Positions 1-8,435 are shown, numbered from the stretch's first letter. The stretch: 41,385 nucleotides of DNA from Burkholderiales bacterium (GCA_020248785.1 JADCGX010000131.1:1-41385), one strand, 5' to 3'. Program-made: numbers and translations. The notes: a model not told the origin generated them from the letters alone.

Positions 1-1
1 C

Positions 2-1096
2 GAGCATCTGGACGAGCTGGCGCTCATCCACATGAACGGGCGCATCTACGACCCGGTGATCGGGCGGTTCATGACGGCCGATCCCATCCTCCAGGCGCCG
101 GACAACCTCCAGTCCTACAACCGCTACGCCTATGTGATGAACAACCCCTTCGGGTACATCGATCCGACGGGGTACAGCCGGTGGACCAAGTTCAGGGATA
201 AAGTCCTCAAGCCAGTCGTCGCGATCGCTGCGAGCGTCATCACTTATGGCGCAGCGAGTCAGTTCCTGGTCGGCGCGGCCTGGAATGTGGCGGCGACTAC
301 GGCCATTACCCCGGCTACGCTTGGAGCGCTACAAGTTGGGGCCTACGCCGCAGCGGGGGCGGCCTCCGGGTTCGCAGGAGGACTCATCGCCTCTGGCGGG
401 AACATCAAGAGCGCCGGTCGTGCGGCCGGTGGCGGCGCAATCTTTGGGGCAATAGCGGGCTACTACGGCAACGAATGGTCACTTTCCCGGGTTGGAGCCG
501 AATCGGTCGCTGGAGGTGTTGCTGCGAGAGTAAATGGCGGAAAGTTTTCAGACGGTGCATTCCTGTCTGGCGCATTTGCTGCACTCACTTACGGAAACTA
601 TTTGATGCGACAAAGCGCTATTAAAAGTTCATCAATAAATATTGATGAACGTTTTCCTGACAACATCAGCGGCGAAAGTGAAGGTTTCTTCGGGGACGGA
701 AAGAAAGTGGCCGGCGCACGGCGAACTCTAGATGAGAGCGGCAGGTACCTTCCCTGCGGTTCATTAATGGGAGGCTGTCAAGGAGCGCCATTGAATCCCG
801 CCGATACTAAGTCGAGTTTCTTTGGGCGTGCTTACTCTTCTGGTAGTTGGGCTGATCGAATAAACGAATCATTCGCCGGCCCTCACGACTGGTTCCGCAA
901 CCTGACGGGCAGTTATGATCATCTTGGCAATTCGCGCAATTTTCAAGGCGCGCGTCTCGTGCTGGACTCTGTAATGAACTACACGCTTGTGCTGCCGGCA
1001 GCACCTTTCGCCGTCGGCGGCTTAGTCCACACGAGGACCTACGGTTTCGCTGCACTCGTCTTGACCGTCGATCAGCAGCGCAAATCATCTCAATGA
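2..1096 (+). CDS. RHS-repeat protein, C-terminal end with variable tip domain (partial)
   Basis: The reading frame is open from base 2, so the gene begins before the window. The first ~50 visible residues are the conserved RHS-repeat-associated core signature (HMNGRIYDP, GRFMTADP, NRYAYVMNNP, IDPTGY), which in this family closes the RHS shell just before the autocleaved, strain-variable C-terminal toxin. After it comes an Ala/Gly-rich stretch with hydrophobic segments (about residues 60-190 of the visible part), then a ~165-residue tip containing a Cys pair (PCGSLMGGCQG), the motif FAGPHDW and a hydrophobic segment near the end (YTLVLPAAPFAVGGL). RHS tips are usually delivered by type VI secretion or displayed on the surface; no VgrG, PAAR or other delivery gene is visible here. 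From about 600 on the DNA is much AT-richer than the rest of the window, a usual sign of tip exchange. I cannot name the tip activity. RHS identity is secure; the toxin role is inferred. Confidence 0.88.
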   Translation, partial: EHLDELALIHMNGRIYDPVIGRFMTADPILQAPDNLQSYNRYAYVMNNPFGYIDPTGYSRWTKFRDKVLKPVVAIAASVITYGAASQFLVGAAWNVAATTAITPATLGALQVGAYAAAGAASGFAGGLIASGGNIKSAGRAAGGGAIFGAIAGYYGNEWSLSRVGAESVAGGVAARVNGGKFSDGAFLSGAFAALTYGNYLMRQSAIKSSSINIDERFPDNISGESEGFFGDGKKVAGARRTLDESGRYLPCGSLMGGCQGAPLNPADTKSSFFGRAYSSGSWADRINESFAGPHDWFRNLTGSYDHLGNSRNFQGARLVLDSVMNYTLVLPAAPFAVGGLVHTRTYGFAALVLTVDQQRKSSQ

Positions 1097-1653
1097 TGTT
1101 GCGTTCGACTGTCGCTAGCTTGGTACAAATATTTGCCTCGCACTTTATTTCTATTGGCGTTCCGGACAGCAACTCTCATCTCATCGTTGAGGTAGTGCCA
1201 CTTTCTTGCTCAAGCATCGCCGGAGACTTCGAATTCTTGGGCGTCAGCGAAATTGCAAATGAGAGTCGGCGCGTCTCGTTCCTGCAACATACATCAAGAC
1301 CATCGAGACAAGGGGTCGTATGGATGAGAATTACAGAGACGAGCTTAGAGGGATATTTCAAAGTGTCTTTCTTTGACCGAGCAGGCAGAACTGTAGGTGA
1401 AGATGTAGCAATTATGGCTACTTGTGTTGCGGGACAGTGGATCGAACGCAGTAGCTTCAAAGGCAATTCAGATGGAACTTTAGTTAGCGGTAAAAGAACA
1501 TGGACATACTCCTTCGTGAACACTAGCTCGCTGTTGGTCAAATTCGAAATTTCGATGGTTAGTCAGTACTTTCCTGGGCTACGTTCATCTGAGAAGACCG
1601 TGGCTTCAACGGTTGCGTTCGAGTCACGCCATCCTAGAGACTCTAGAAATTAG
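1093..1653 (+). CDS. Small unknown protein, candidate immunity gene of the RHS tip
   Basis: A 186-residue protein whose ATG overlaps the RHS stop codon by four bases (ATGA), so translation of the two is probably coupled. I recognise no domain. The N-terminus is mildly hydrophobic (to about residue 23) but is not a convincing signal peptide; the body is rich in Ser, Val and Phe and looks like a soluble beta-rich protein. The DNA is as AT-rich as the RHS tip and unlike the GC-rich genes downstream, so the two were probably acquired together. In RHS and other polymorphic toxin loci the small gene directly after the tip normally encodes the cognate immunity protein; that role is inferred from position alone. 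It could also be an unrelated accessory gene. Confidence 0.62.
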   Translation: MMLRSTVASLVQIFASHFISIGVPDSNSHLIVEVVPLSCSSIAGDFEFLGVSEIANESRRVSFLQHTSRPSRQGVVWMRITETSLEGYFKVSFFDRAGRTVGEDVAIMATCVAGQWIERSSFKGNSDGTLVSGKRTWTYSFVNTSSLLVKFEISMVSQYFPGLRSSEKTVASTVAFESRHPRDSRN

Positions 1654-2082
1654 AGAAGACTAGGAGCCTGTCGGACTTGAGGGCTGGACTATTCGGCGCG
1701 ACGGTCGGGAGCGGGTTTGTTGCGGCGGCGAGAGCGCAGGCGCAGTCGCGAAGCGCCTGAAGCCTTCGGTGCCGGCCGTTGAGGCGGTTATCGGTGCGCA
1801 TTGCGCAGCCACAGGCGACATTGCGGCGCTCCTCATGCCGCCCACAGCACATCGCCCCCGCGTCAGAATAGTTGTCGCCTCCATAGAACCAAGAGCCCGG
1901 GGGCGGCGATGAAGGACGACAGTGGCGCGATACGGTCTGGCATGGCAAACGCATCCCCGACTCAATGTCCAAGGCTCCGCCTTCAATGCTGTTTCACGAA
2001 AGGCCAAGCCTGTTTGTCGATGTAGGGGAGTTGCCTCGATCGCGCCTGGACCGTGGAGCGCAACTGCTGCCTTTGGACGGTG
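1654..2082. other. Intergenic block without a convincing gene
   Basis: About 430 bases between the AT-rich RHS module and xerD. Composition returns to GC-rich at about 1665. Short overlapping open frames exist on both strands (about 110 codons on the minus strand), but they are rich in Arg, Ser, Pro and Cys, show no motif and have no clear ribosome site. An imperfect inverted repeat (CTCTA/TAGAG, 1641-1655) lies at the end of the preceding gene. The block may be a degenerate remnant or an intergenic repeat; I could not assign it. Confidence 0.4.
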
Positions 2083-2994
2083 ATGAAGCGACGTGTGCCT
2101 GCAGCCCCGGTAAAGGCCAGCGGCGATCCGCTGATCGACCGCTTTATCGACGCGTTGTGTCTTGAAGAAGGGCTGGCTGCCAACTCACTCGCTGCGTATC
2201 GGCGCGACGTGCAGGCCTTGCAGCGCTTTCTCGGCGGGCCCCTGCTGCAGGCCACGGAGGCGGACCTGAACCGTTACTTCGCGGCCGAGCACGCGGGCAC
2301 GCGCGCGAGTACGGCCAACCGGCGACTGGCGAGCTTTCGGCGCTTTTTTCGCTGGGCGCTGCGCGATGGCCTGTGCGCGGCTGACCCGACGCTTCGCCTC
2401 GCCGCCGCGCGGCGGGCGCCGCGGCTGCCGAAGACGCTTGGCGAGGCGCAGGTCGACGCCTTGCTGGCGGCACCGGATGTGAGCACGCCGCTGGGCCTGC
2501 GTGACCGCGCGATGCTGGAGGTGCTGTATGCAACCGGGCTGCGTGTCTCGGAACTGGTCGGCCTCAGCTTGCTGCAGGTCTCGCTGAACGATCGGCTGGT
2601 GCGCGTGCTGGGCAAGGGCAGCAAGGAGCGCATCGTTCCGCTCGGCGAGGAGGCCGGCGACTGGCTCGAGCGCTATTTGCGCGAGGCGCGCCCGCAGCTG
2701 CTCAAGAGCGCTGCCGCCGACGCCTGCTTCGTAACGCAGCGCGCCGCCGGCATGACGCGCCAGATGTTCTGGCGCCTGGTCAAGCGCTACGCCGTGCGTG
2801 CCGGCATCGACGCCACGCTGTCGCCGCACGGGCTGCGCCACGCGTTCGCGACGCATCTTCTCAACCACGGGGCCGATCTGCGCGTGGTGCAGATGCTGCT
2901 TGGGCACGCCGACATTTCCACCACCCAGATCTACACCCATGTGGCGCGTGAGCGGCTCAAAAGCCTGCACGCGCAGCATCACCCTCGCGGCTGA
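2083..2994 (+). CDS. xerD: Tyrosine recombinase XerD
   Basis: Site-specific recombinase that, with XerC, resolves chromosome dimers at dif near the division septum under FtsK control. The protein has an N-terminal SAM-like core-binding domain (about 15-105) and a C-terminal catalytic domain. All catalytic residues are visible: R154 (TGLRVSE), K178 (GKGSKER), H249 and R252 (SPHGLRH), H275 (LLGHAD) and the nucleophile Y284 (QIYTH). Their spacing matches E. coli XerD with a constant offset of about six. I chose the ATG at 2083 (303 residues); a GTG 30 bases upstream would add ten residues unlike the family. XerD rather than XerC is preferred from the overall sequence and the core-genome neighbourhood; a phage or integron integrase is unlikely. 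No dif site was found nearby. Confidence 0.93.
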   Translation: MKRRVPAAPVKASGDPLIDRFIDALCLEEGLAANSLAAYRRDVQALQRFLGGPLLQATEADLNRYFAAEHAGTRASTANRRLASFRRFFRWALRDGLCAADPTLRLAAARRAPRLPKTLGEAQVDALLAAPDVSTPLGLRDRAMLEVLYATGLRVSELVGLSLLQVSLNDRLVRVLGKGSKERIVPLGEEAGDWLERYLREARPQLLKSAAADACFVTQRAAGMTRQMFWRLVKRYAVRAGIDATLSPHGLRHAFATHLLNHGADLRVVQMLLGHADISTTQIYTHVARERLKSLHAQHHPRG

Positions 2995-3015
2995 GCGCGC
3001 CTAGACTTCGCCCCG

Positions 3016-3507
3016 ATGGGCAAGACCGCACACGTTTCCGAGACACCGGCCACGCAGTGGCTCAAGCGCCAGGCGGTTGCCTTTGGCGAGCATGTCTACG
3101 AGTACGTCGAGCATGGCGGGACGGCGGTCTCGGCGGCGTCGTTGGGTGTCGATGAGCACTGCGTGGTCAAGACGCTCGTAATGGCCGACGAGACCGACAA
3201 GCCCTTGCTGGTGCTGATGCACGGCGACTGCAAGGTCTCCACCAAGAACCTCGCCCGGCAGGTGGGGCGCAAGCGCATCGAGCCGTGCACGCCCGAGGTG
3301 GCGCAGCGCCATACCGGCTACCAGGTGGGAGGCACGTCGCCGTTTGGCACGCGCAAGCCCATGCCCGTTTATGTGGAGCGCAGCGTGCTGGCGCTGCCCA
3401 AGATCTTCATCAACGGTGGGCGCCGTGGCTACCTCGTGAGCATCGTGCCCGCCGTGCTGACCGAGAAGCTGCATGCGCAGCCGGTCGACTGTGCCTTGAG
3501 GGAGTGA
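3016..3507 (+). CDS. ybaK: YbaK-type aminoacyl-tRNA deacylase
   Basis: A 163-residue single-domain protein of the YbaK/EbsC family, which hydrolyses Cys-tRNA(Pro) made by mistake by prolyl-tRNA synthetase. Visible family features are the KTLVM segment with the key lysine, the GDCKVSTKNLAR helix region, VGGTSPFG (the GxxP-like substrate loop) and INGGRRGYLV. Length is typical (about 155-165). The ATG at 3016 follows xerD by 21 bases, and plsY begins seven bases after its stop, so xerD, ybaK and plsY are probably co-transcribed. A close relative in the same fold (ProX) deacylates Ala-tRNA(Pro); the sequence fits YbaK better. Confidence 0.9.
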   Translation: MGKTAHVSETPATQWLKRQAVAFGEHVYEYVEHGGTAVSAASLGVDEHCVVKTLVMADETDKPLLVLMHGDCKVSTKNLARQVGRKRIEPCTPEVAQRHTGYQVGGTSPFGTRKPMPVYVERSVLALPKIFINGGRRGYLVSIVPAVLTEKLHAQPVDCALRE

Positions 3508-3513
3508 GCTGGC

Positions 3514-4146
3514 ATGCAGACGCTGTACGGGCTCGTCGCGGTCGTGGCCGCGTACCTGTTGGGATCGCTGTCTTTCGCGGTGATCATCAGCCGCCTGATG
3601 GGGCTGTCGGATCCGCGCAGCTATGGCTCGGGCAATCCCGGCGCGACCAACGTGCTGCGCAGTGGCAGCAAGCTTGCGGCGGCGTTGACGCTTGCCGGCG
3701 ATGCGCTCAAGGGGGCGATCGCCATCTGGCTGGTGCGCGCGTTTGGTCCCGCATTTGGCCTGGGCGAGGCGACGGCGGCGCTGGCTGGTCTGGCGGCCTT
3801 CATCGGCCACCTGTATCCGGTCTTCTTCCGCTTTCAGGGCGGCAAGGGCGTGGCCACCTTCCTCGGGGTGGTGATCGTGCTCAATCCCTGGCTGGGCCTG
3901 ATTGCCTGCGCGACCTGGCTCGTGGTGGCGTACGTCTCGCGCTACTCGTCACTGGCCTCGTTGAGCTGCGCGGTGGCGGCGACGGTCGCGTATGCGTTCA
4001 TCTGGCGCATGGATGTGACGCTGTTTAGCGTCGGCGTGATGACCCTGCTGCTCATCCTGCGTCACCAGAAGAACATCGAGAACCTGATCGCCGGCAAGGA
4101 GCGGCGCATTGGCGCCAAAGCCGCTGCGGGACAGGCAAAGCACTGA
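3514..4146 (+). CDS. plsY: Acyl-phosphate:glycerol-3-phosphate acyltransferase PlsY
   Basis: Integral membrane enzyme that transfers an acyl group from acyl-phosphate to glycerol-3-phosphate, the first step of phospholipid synthesis, working with PlsX. The 210-residue protein shows the three conserved PlsY loops: [11 protein letters not shown] near residue 35, [18 protein letters not shown] near residues 95-112, and the RYSSLASL region followed by [15 protein letters not shown] near the end. About five hydrophobic helices are visible. Length and motifs are canonical. Convergent with tsaD; the two stop codons are only seven bases apart, and the short inverted repeat GGCCGCT/AGCGGCC (4163-4182), inside the end of tsaD, may help terminate both. 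Confidence 0.95.
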   Translation: MQTLYGLVAVVAAYLLGSLSFAVIISRLMGLSDPRSYGSGNPGATNVLRSGSKLAAALTLAGDALKGAIAIWLVRAFGPAFGLGEATAALAGLAAFIGHLYPVFFRFQGGKGVATFLGVVIVLNPWLGLIACATWLVVAYVSRYSSLASLSCAVAATVAYAFIWRMDVTLFSVGVMTLLLILRHQKNIENLIAGKERRIGAKAAAGQAKH

Positions 4147-4153
4147 CAGGCGC

Positions 4154-5170
4154 TCAGACGGTGGCCGCTTGCGCGAGCGGCCAGCGCGGCCGCACGGAGA
4201 AGCTCCCCGCCTGCCTGGCGCCCGCGCGCAGGCGCACTAGCCCGGCGCGCGCGATCATCGCCCCGTTGTCCGTGCACAGGTGCAGCGGCGGGAAATAGAG
4301 CTCGAAGTCGTCTTTGTCGGCGCGCTCCCGCAAGCGCGCCCGCAGTTGCGCGTTGGCGCCCACGCCGCCGGCGACCACGAGGCGGCGCAGGCCGCTTTGG
4401 CGCAGCGCGGCGGCTGATTTGGCCTCAAGTACATCGACAACCGCATCAACGAAGCCCCGCGCGATATCGGCGCGCGCCTGCTCACAGGAGTTGTCGATGC
4501 GCCGGACCGCGGTCAGCACCGCCGTCTTCAGGCCGCTGAACGAGAAGTCGAGCGAGGCACTGTGCAGCATCGGCCGCGGCAACTGCACCACGCCCGAATT
4601 GCCAAAGTCCGCCAGGCGCGAGACGGCCGGGCCGCCCGGATAACCAAGGCCGAGCAACTGCGCGGTCTTGTCGAACGCTTCGCCTGCTGCATCGTCCACG
4701 GTCTCGCCGAGCAGGCTGTAATCGCCATAGCCGCCCACCCGCATCAGCTGCGTGTGCCCGCCGGAGACCAAAAGGGCAATGAATGGAAACTCCGGCGCAG
4801 GATCGGCCAGCAGGGGCGACAGCAGGTGGCCTTCCAAATGGTGCACGCCCACGACCGGCTTACCGAGCGCCAGGCCCAGCCCGTGCGCCACACTGGCACC
4901 GACCAGCAGCGCGCCGGCCAGGCCGGGGCCGGTGGTGACCGCAATGCCGTCGATGTCCTCTTTCGTGCAGCCGGCGGCCTGTAGGCAGGCCTGCATCAGT
5001 GGCAGCACCCGGCGGATGTGGTCGCGCGACGCCAGTTCGGGCACAACGCCGCCGTACGCCCGGTGCATGTCAACCTGCGAGTGCAGCTGATGCGCCAGCA
5101 GACCGCGCGCTTCGTCGTACAGCGCGATGCCCGTCTCGTCACACGAGGTTTCAATGCCGAGCACGAGCAC
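4154..5170 (-). CDS. tsaD: tRNA t6A synthesis protein TsaD
   Basis: Catalytic subunit of the complex (TsaB, TsaD, TsaE) that transfers the threonylcarbamoyl group to A37 of ANN-decoding tRNAs. The start [10 protein letters not shown], the motif [13 protein letters not shown] and the metal-binding HHLEGH are all present. I place the start at the GTG at 5170, giving 338 residues: the metal ligands then become H111 and H115, identical to the E. coli numbering, and a GGAAAGG ribosome site lies about seven bases upstream. A TTG at 5197 would add nine unusual residues. The gene is divergent from rpsU, an arrangement also found in E. coli, where tsaD is the divergent neighbour of the rpsU-dnaG-rpoD operon. 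Confidence 0.95.
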   Translation of the reverse strand: MLVLGIETSCDETGIALYDEARGLLAHQLHSQVDMHRAYGGVVPELASRDHIRRVLPLMQACLQAAGCTKEDIDGIAVTTGPGLAGALLVGASVAHGLGLALGKPVVGVHHLEGHLLSPLLADPAPEFPFIALLVSGGHTQLMRVGGYGDYSLLGETVDDAAGEAFDKTAQLLGLGYPGGPAVSRLADFGNSGVVQLPRPMLHSASLDFSFSGLKTAVLTAVRRIDNSCEQARADIARGFVDAVVDVLEAKSAAALRQSGLRRLVVAGGVGANAQLRARLRERADKDDFELYFPPLHLCTDNGAMIARAGLVRLRAGARQAGSFSVRPRWPLAQAATV

Positions 5171-5231
5171 GCCGGTCGCCCTTTCCAGATGGTGCAATCT
5201 TGGCTCAGTCTAGCCTCGGTCCACGTGCGGG

Positions 5232-5261
5232 TTGCCGCCGACCCCGGCCTTGGCATAGAAT
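5232..5261 (+). promoter_or_regulatory. Probable sigma-70 promoter of rpsU
   Basis: TTGCCG at 5232-5237 (four of six matches to the -35 consensus) and TAGAAT at 5256-5261 (five of six to the -10), separated by 18 bases. It points at rpsU, whose start is 126 bases downstream. The call is by eye. Confidence 0.5.
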
Positions 5262-5387
5262 TGCAGGCTTTCCGGCGTGCGCCTGTCCCGACGAACGCCC
5301 TTGTGGTGCGGGTGCAGATCAACGGCATGCCGGGACACCGCAAGTCAATTACTGCAAGGCCAAAGGCAAACCAAGGATCTGTCGCTG

Positions 5388-5600
5388 ATGCCAACCGTTC
5401 GCGTCAAGGAAAACGAGCCGTTTGAAGTCGCTCTACGTCGCTTCAAGCGCACCATTGAAAAGTGTGGTCTTCTCACCGAGCTGCGCGCCCGCGAGTTCTA
5501 TGAAAAGCCCACAGCCGAACGCAAGCGGAAAAAATCGGCTGCGATCAAGCGTCACTTCAAGCGCCTGCGCAGCCAGATGCTGCCCAAGAAGCTCTACTAG
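5388..5600 (+). CDS. rpsU: 30S ribosomal protein S21
   Basis: A 70-residue basic protein that matches bS21 end to end: [13 protein letters not shown] start, [26 protein letters not shown] and the Arg/Lys-rich tail ending KLY. S21 binds the small subunit near the anti-Shine-Dalgarno region of 16S rRNA and helps initiation. The ATG at 5388 is preceded by AAGGA (5373-5377). It is first in the rpsU-yqeY-dnaG-rpoD series and is followed by strong hairpins that probably end or attenuate the transcript, letting rpsU be made in excess over dnaG. Confidence 0.97.
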   Translation: MPTVRVKENEPFEVALRRFKRTIEKCGLLTELRAREFYEKPTAERKRKKSAAIKRHFKRLRSQMLPKKLY

Positions 5601-5620
5601 GCGCGTCGCTGCATTGGCCT

Positions 5621-5670
5621 GATCGCCCCCTTTGAGGCGATCGTGAAAGCGCGCCTCCCGGCGCGCTTTT
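5621..5670 (+). terminator. Double hairpin, probable terminator/attenuator after rpsU
   Basis: Two perfect stems in a row. The first pairs GATCGCC (5621-5627) with GGCGATC (5636-5642). The second pairs AAAGCGCGCC (5646-5655) with GGCGCGCTTT (5660-5669) around a TCCC loop and runs into TTTT (5667-5670). The second has the form of an intrinsic terminator. It lies between rpsU and yqeY, where partial termination is known in macromolecular synthesis operons. Confidence 0.72.
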
Positions 5671-5717
5671 GCTTTTCGGCCCACTTTTTGACTTGCCGCC
5701 CCCTGGGCCCCAAAGAC

Positions 5718-6173
5718 ATGTCGACGCCATCGCTGAAAGACCGGATCACCGAGGACATGAAGGCCGCAATGCGCGCCAAGGACAGTGCGCGTCTGGGCGC
5801 CATCCGCTTTCTCCAGGCGGCGATCAAGCAAAAGGAAGTCGATGAGCGCGTCACGCCGGACGACGCGGCCATCGTCGGCGTGATCGAAAAGCTTGCCAAG
5901 CAGCGGCGCGACTCGATCAGCCAGTTCGAGCAGGCTGGCCGTGCCGACCTGGCGGACAAGGAAAAGGCTGAGCTCGCGCTCCTGCAGTCCTACCTGCCGC
6001 AACAATTGACCGACGATGAACTGCACGCCGTCATCAAGGCGGCGATCGCCGAGGTGGGTGCGGCCGGGCCGCAGGCAATGGGTAAGGTGATGGGCGTGCT
6101 CAAGCCGCGCATCGCGGGGCGGGCCGATCCGGCGCGTGCCTCGGCGTTGGTGAAGCAACTGCTCGCCGGCTGA
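5718..6173 (+). CDS. YqeY/GatB-related protein
   Basis: A 151-residue helical protein of the YqeY family, related to the tail domain of the GatB subunit of tRNA-dependent amidotransferase. Visible family features are LKDRITEDMKAAMRAKDSARLGAIR at the start, KQRRDSISQFEQAGR in the middle and the terminal QAMGKVMGVLKPR. Its exact role is unknown; GatB tails contact tRNA. The ATG at 5718 gives the usual family N-terminus; an in-frame ATG at 5643 would start inside the terminator. In many betaproteobacteria it sits between rpsU and dnaG, as here. Confidence 0.9.
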   Translation: MSTPSLKDRITEDMKAAMRAKDSARLGAIRFLQAAIKQKEVDERVTPDDAAIVGVIEKLAKQRRDSISQFEQAGRADLADKEKAELALLQSYLPQQLTDDELHAVIKAAIAEVGAAGPQAMGKVMGVLKPRIAGRADPARASALVKQLLAG

Positions 6174-6195
6174 CGGCGACGCCCGATCCCTGCCC

Positions 6196-7989
6196 ATGAT
6201 CCCGCAGGTTTTCATTCAGGACCTGCTGGCGCGCGTCGACATCGTCGACGTGGTCGGTCGCTACGTGCAGCTAAAAAGGGGCGGACAGAACTTCCTCGGT
6301 CTGTGTCCGTTCCACGGCGAAAAGACTCCCTCGTTCACCGTCAGCCCATCCAAGCAGTTCTTCCACTGTTTTGGCTGCGGCGCGCATGGCAGCGCGATCG
6401 GCTTCCTGATGGACCATCGGGGCCTCAGCTATGTCGACGCGATCAAGGACCTTGCGCAACAGGTCGGCATGACGGTGCCCGAGGAGGCGCGCGGCGACGT
6501 CGAAGCGGCCAGCCGCGCACGTGGCCTCACGGACCTGCTGGGCCAGGCGGCCGAGTTCTACAAGCGCCAGCTCAAGGCGAGCCCGGCGGCGATCGACTAC
6601 CTCAAGGGGCGCGGCCTGACCGGGCAAACGGCGGCGCGCTTTGCGCTCGGCTACTCGCCCGACGAATGGCAGCCCTTGCGGGCGGCCTTCCAGGCCTACG
6701 ACGATCCCAAGCTCGTCGAGGCGGGCCTGGTCATCATGGGCGATGAGGGCAAGCGCTACGACCGCTTCCGGGGCCGCGTGATGTTTCCCATCCGCAACCG
6801 GCGTGGCGCAGTGATCGGCTTCGGTGCCCGCATCATGGGCGCGGGCGAGCCGAAATACCTGAACTCGCCCGAGACGCCGGTCTTCCACAAGGGCGCCGAG
6901 CTCTATGGCCTGTACGAAGCACAGGAGGCGATCCGCACGCGCAAGCGCGCCATCGTGTGCGAGGGCTACATGGACGTGATCCAGCTGGCGCAGGCGGGCT
7001 TCGGCGAGTCGGTCGCTGCGCTGGGCACGGCGGTCACCAACCAGCACGTGACTGCTTTGCTGCGGCTGACCGACCACGTGATCTTTGCCTTCGATGGCGA
7101 TGCCGCGGGCCGCAAGGCAGCGCGCCGCGCGCTGGAGGCAGCCCTGCCAGTCATCACCGAGGCCAAGCGTGCGAGCTTTGTCCTGCTGCCGCAGGGCGAG
7201 GACCCGGACAGCCTGATCCAGGCGCATGGCGCGGCGGTCTTCGAGGACGAACTGTCCCGCGCGCTGCCGCTATCGCGCTGGTTCATCCGCTGCCTGTCCG
7301 AGGGGCGCGACCTCGAACTGGCGGAAGACTGCGCCTCCATGCAGGCCGAGGCACGGCCGCTGCTCGAGGAGATGCAGCCCGGGCCGCTGCGCGCGCAGCT
7401 GGTGCGCGACTTGGCCGCGGCCACCCGCAGCGCCGCCGACGATCTCGAGGCCCAGTTTGGCCTCAAGAAGTGGAGGCGCATCACCGAGCGGCCGAAGTCC
7501 AGCAAGGGCGTGCAGATGGACGGGCTGAAGCAGCGCCTGGTGCAGACGCTGGTGTCGTTTCCGCAGTTGGCGCGCGAGTTCAACGGTGAGATTGCGGCCG
7601 AGTGCCTGGAGAGCGCCGAGCCGATCGATCGCCAGGTCGCCGAGCTCTGGCGGGCCGCGACGGCCGGGGCGGACACCTCCAGCGGCGCGCTGATCGAGGC
7701 CTTGGTCGACAGCGAGTACGCCGAGGTGTATCGCACTGCGCTGATGCATCGGCTTGGTCTTGCCGACGACCTGGATGCCGCGCGCGAGGAGCTCACGGGC
7801 GCATTTCTTGCGCTCGCCCGCCAGCGCGCCGAAGCCCAGCGCATCCAACTCCTTGGCCGCTACGAAACTGATCCCTCGCCCGAAAACTTGGCCGCCTTTC
7901 AGGCGGCGGACCGCGAGTACATGCGGCTGCGCCAGCAGGCGCCGATGGCGAGCCAGGCGGCGGGCCGCAGCGAAGCGGCCCGTGGCTAA
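6196..7989 (+). CDS. dnaG: DNA primase DnaG
   Basis: Makes RNA primers for leading and lagging strand synthesis at the replication fork, interacting with DnaB. The 597-residue protein begins with a CHC2 zinc-binding domain (C37, H40, C58, C61 in CPFHGEKTPSF and HCFGCG), followed by the RNA polymerase core with the segments RVMFPIRNRRGAVIGFGAR and KYLNSPET, the TOPRIM motif EGYMDVI and FDGDAAGRKAA with the metal-binding acidic residues, and a helical C-terminal DnaB-binding region from about residue 440. Length is typical. The ATG at 6196 follows yqeY by 22 bases, so the two are likely co-transcribed. Confidence 0.97.
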   Translation: MIPQVFIQDLLARVDIVDVVGRYVQLKRGGQNFLGLCPFHGEKTPSFTVSPSKQFFHCFGCGAHGSAIGFLMDHRGLSYVDAIKDLAQQVGMTVPEEARGDVEAASRARGLTDLLGQAAEFYKRQLKASPAAIDYLKGRGLTGQTAARFALGYSPDEWQPLRAAFQAYDDPKLVEAGLVIMGDEGKRYDRFRGRVMFPIRNRRGAVIGFGARIMGAGEPKYLNSPETPVFHKGAELYGLYEAQEAIRTRKRAIVCEGYMDVIQLAQAGFGESVAALGTAVTNQHVTALLRLTDHVIFAFDGDAAGRKAARRALEAALPVITEAKRASFVLLPQGEDPDSLIQAHGAAVFEDELSRALPLSRWFIRCLSEGRDLELAEDCASMQAEARPLLEEMQPGPLRAQLVRDLAAATRSAADDLEAQFGLKKWRRITERPKSSKGVQMDGLKQRLVQTLVSFPQLAREFNGEIAAECLESAEPIDRQVAELWRAATAGADTSSGALIEALVDSEYAEVYRTALMHRLGLADDLDAAREELTGAFLALARQRAEAQRIQLLGRYETDPSPENLAAFQAADREYMRLRQQAPMASQAAGRSEAARG

Positions 7990-8037
7990 CGCCTTGACCC
8001 GGCGGCGAAAAACAGCCGTCTCGGTACGTTCCGCTGC

Positions 8038-8043
8038 TACAAT
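8038..8043 (+). promoter_or_regulatory. Possible -10 element (TACAAT)
   Basis: TACAAT matches five of six bases of the sigma-70 -10 box. At 17-base spacing the upstream hexamer is only a weak -35, so the assignment is tentative. It would drive rpoD with a leader of about 500 bases. Confidence 0.3.
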
Positions 8044-8435
8044 GCGCGCTTTACTGAACGATCCGAACGCGCGCTGGTCAATCTCTCGCATGCCGCTGGA
8101 TTCCACGCACTGGGTCCAATGAGCAGCGAAGGGTTGCTGGCAAGGTTGGAATCGATCCCGGGATCCCACTCATCGAGTGCAGTGATCTCGTGGCGCCGCG
8201 GGCCGCGCATTGACGATGGCATCACCGCTAGAGGGCGTCGAGCAGGGCTGGAGCAGCACGACACGGGTGGCCATTCGCGCGGCTTTGGCGGCGTCATTGG
8301 CGCCAAGTGGCAGCATCGTTCGTTTTGCTGCTCGCGCGTTTCGAGTCTTCAATGCATCGAGGCAGAAGCAGGCCGCGCCGGTTGCGCTGAGCCTGGTTTT
8401 TTCTCGCGTGATGTTGATTTGAGCGCGGCCGGCGC

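Noticed and set aside
1-1096. RHS gene as a truncated pseudogene
   Set aside because: The frame is open through the window edge, so the missing 5' part is most simply outside the window.
2185-2982. 265-codon minus-strand frame opposite xerD
   Set aside because: It is antisense to a well-supported recombinase, has no motif, and arises from GC-rich codon bias.
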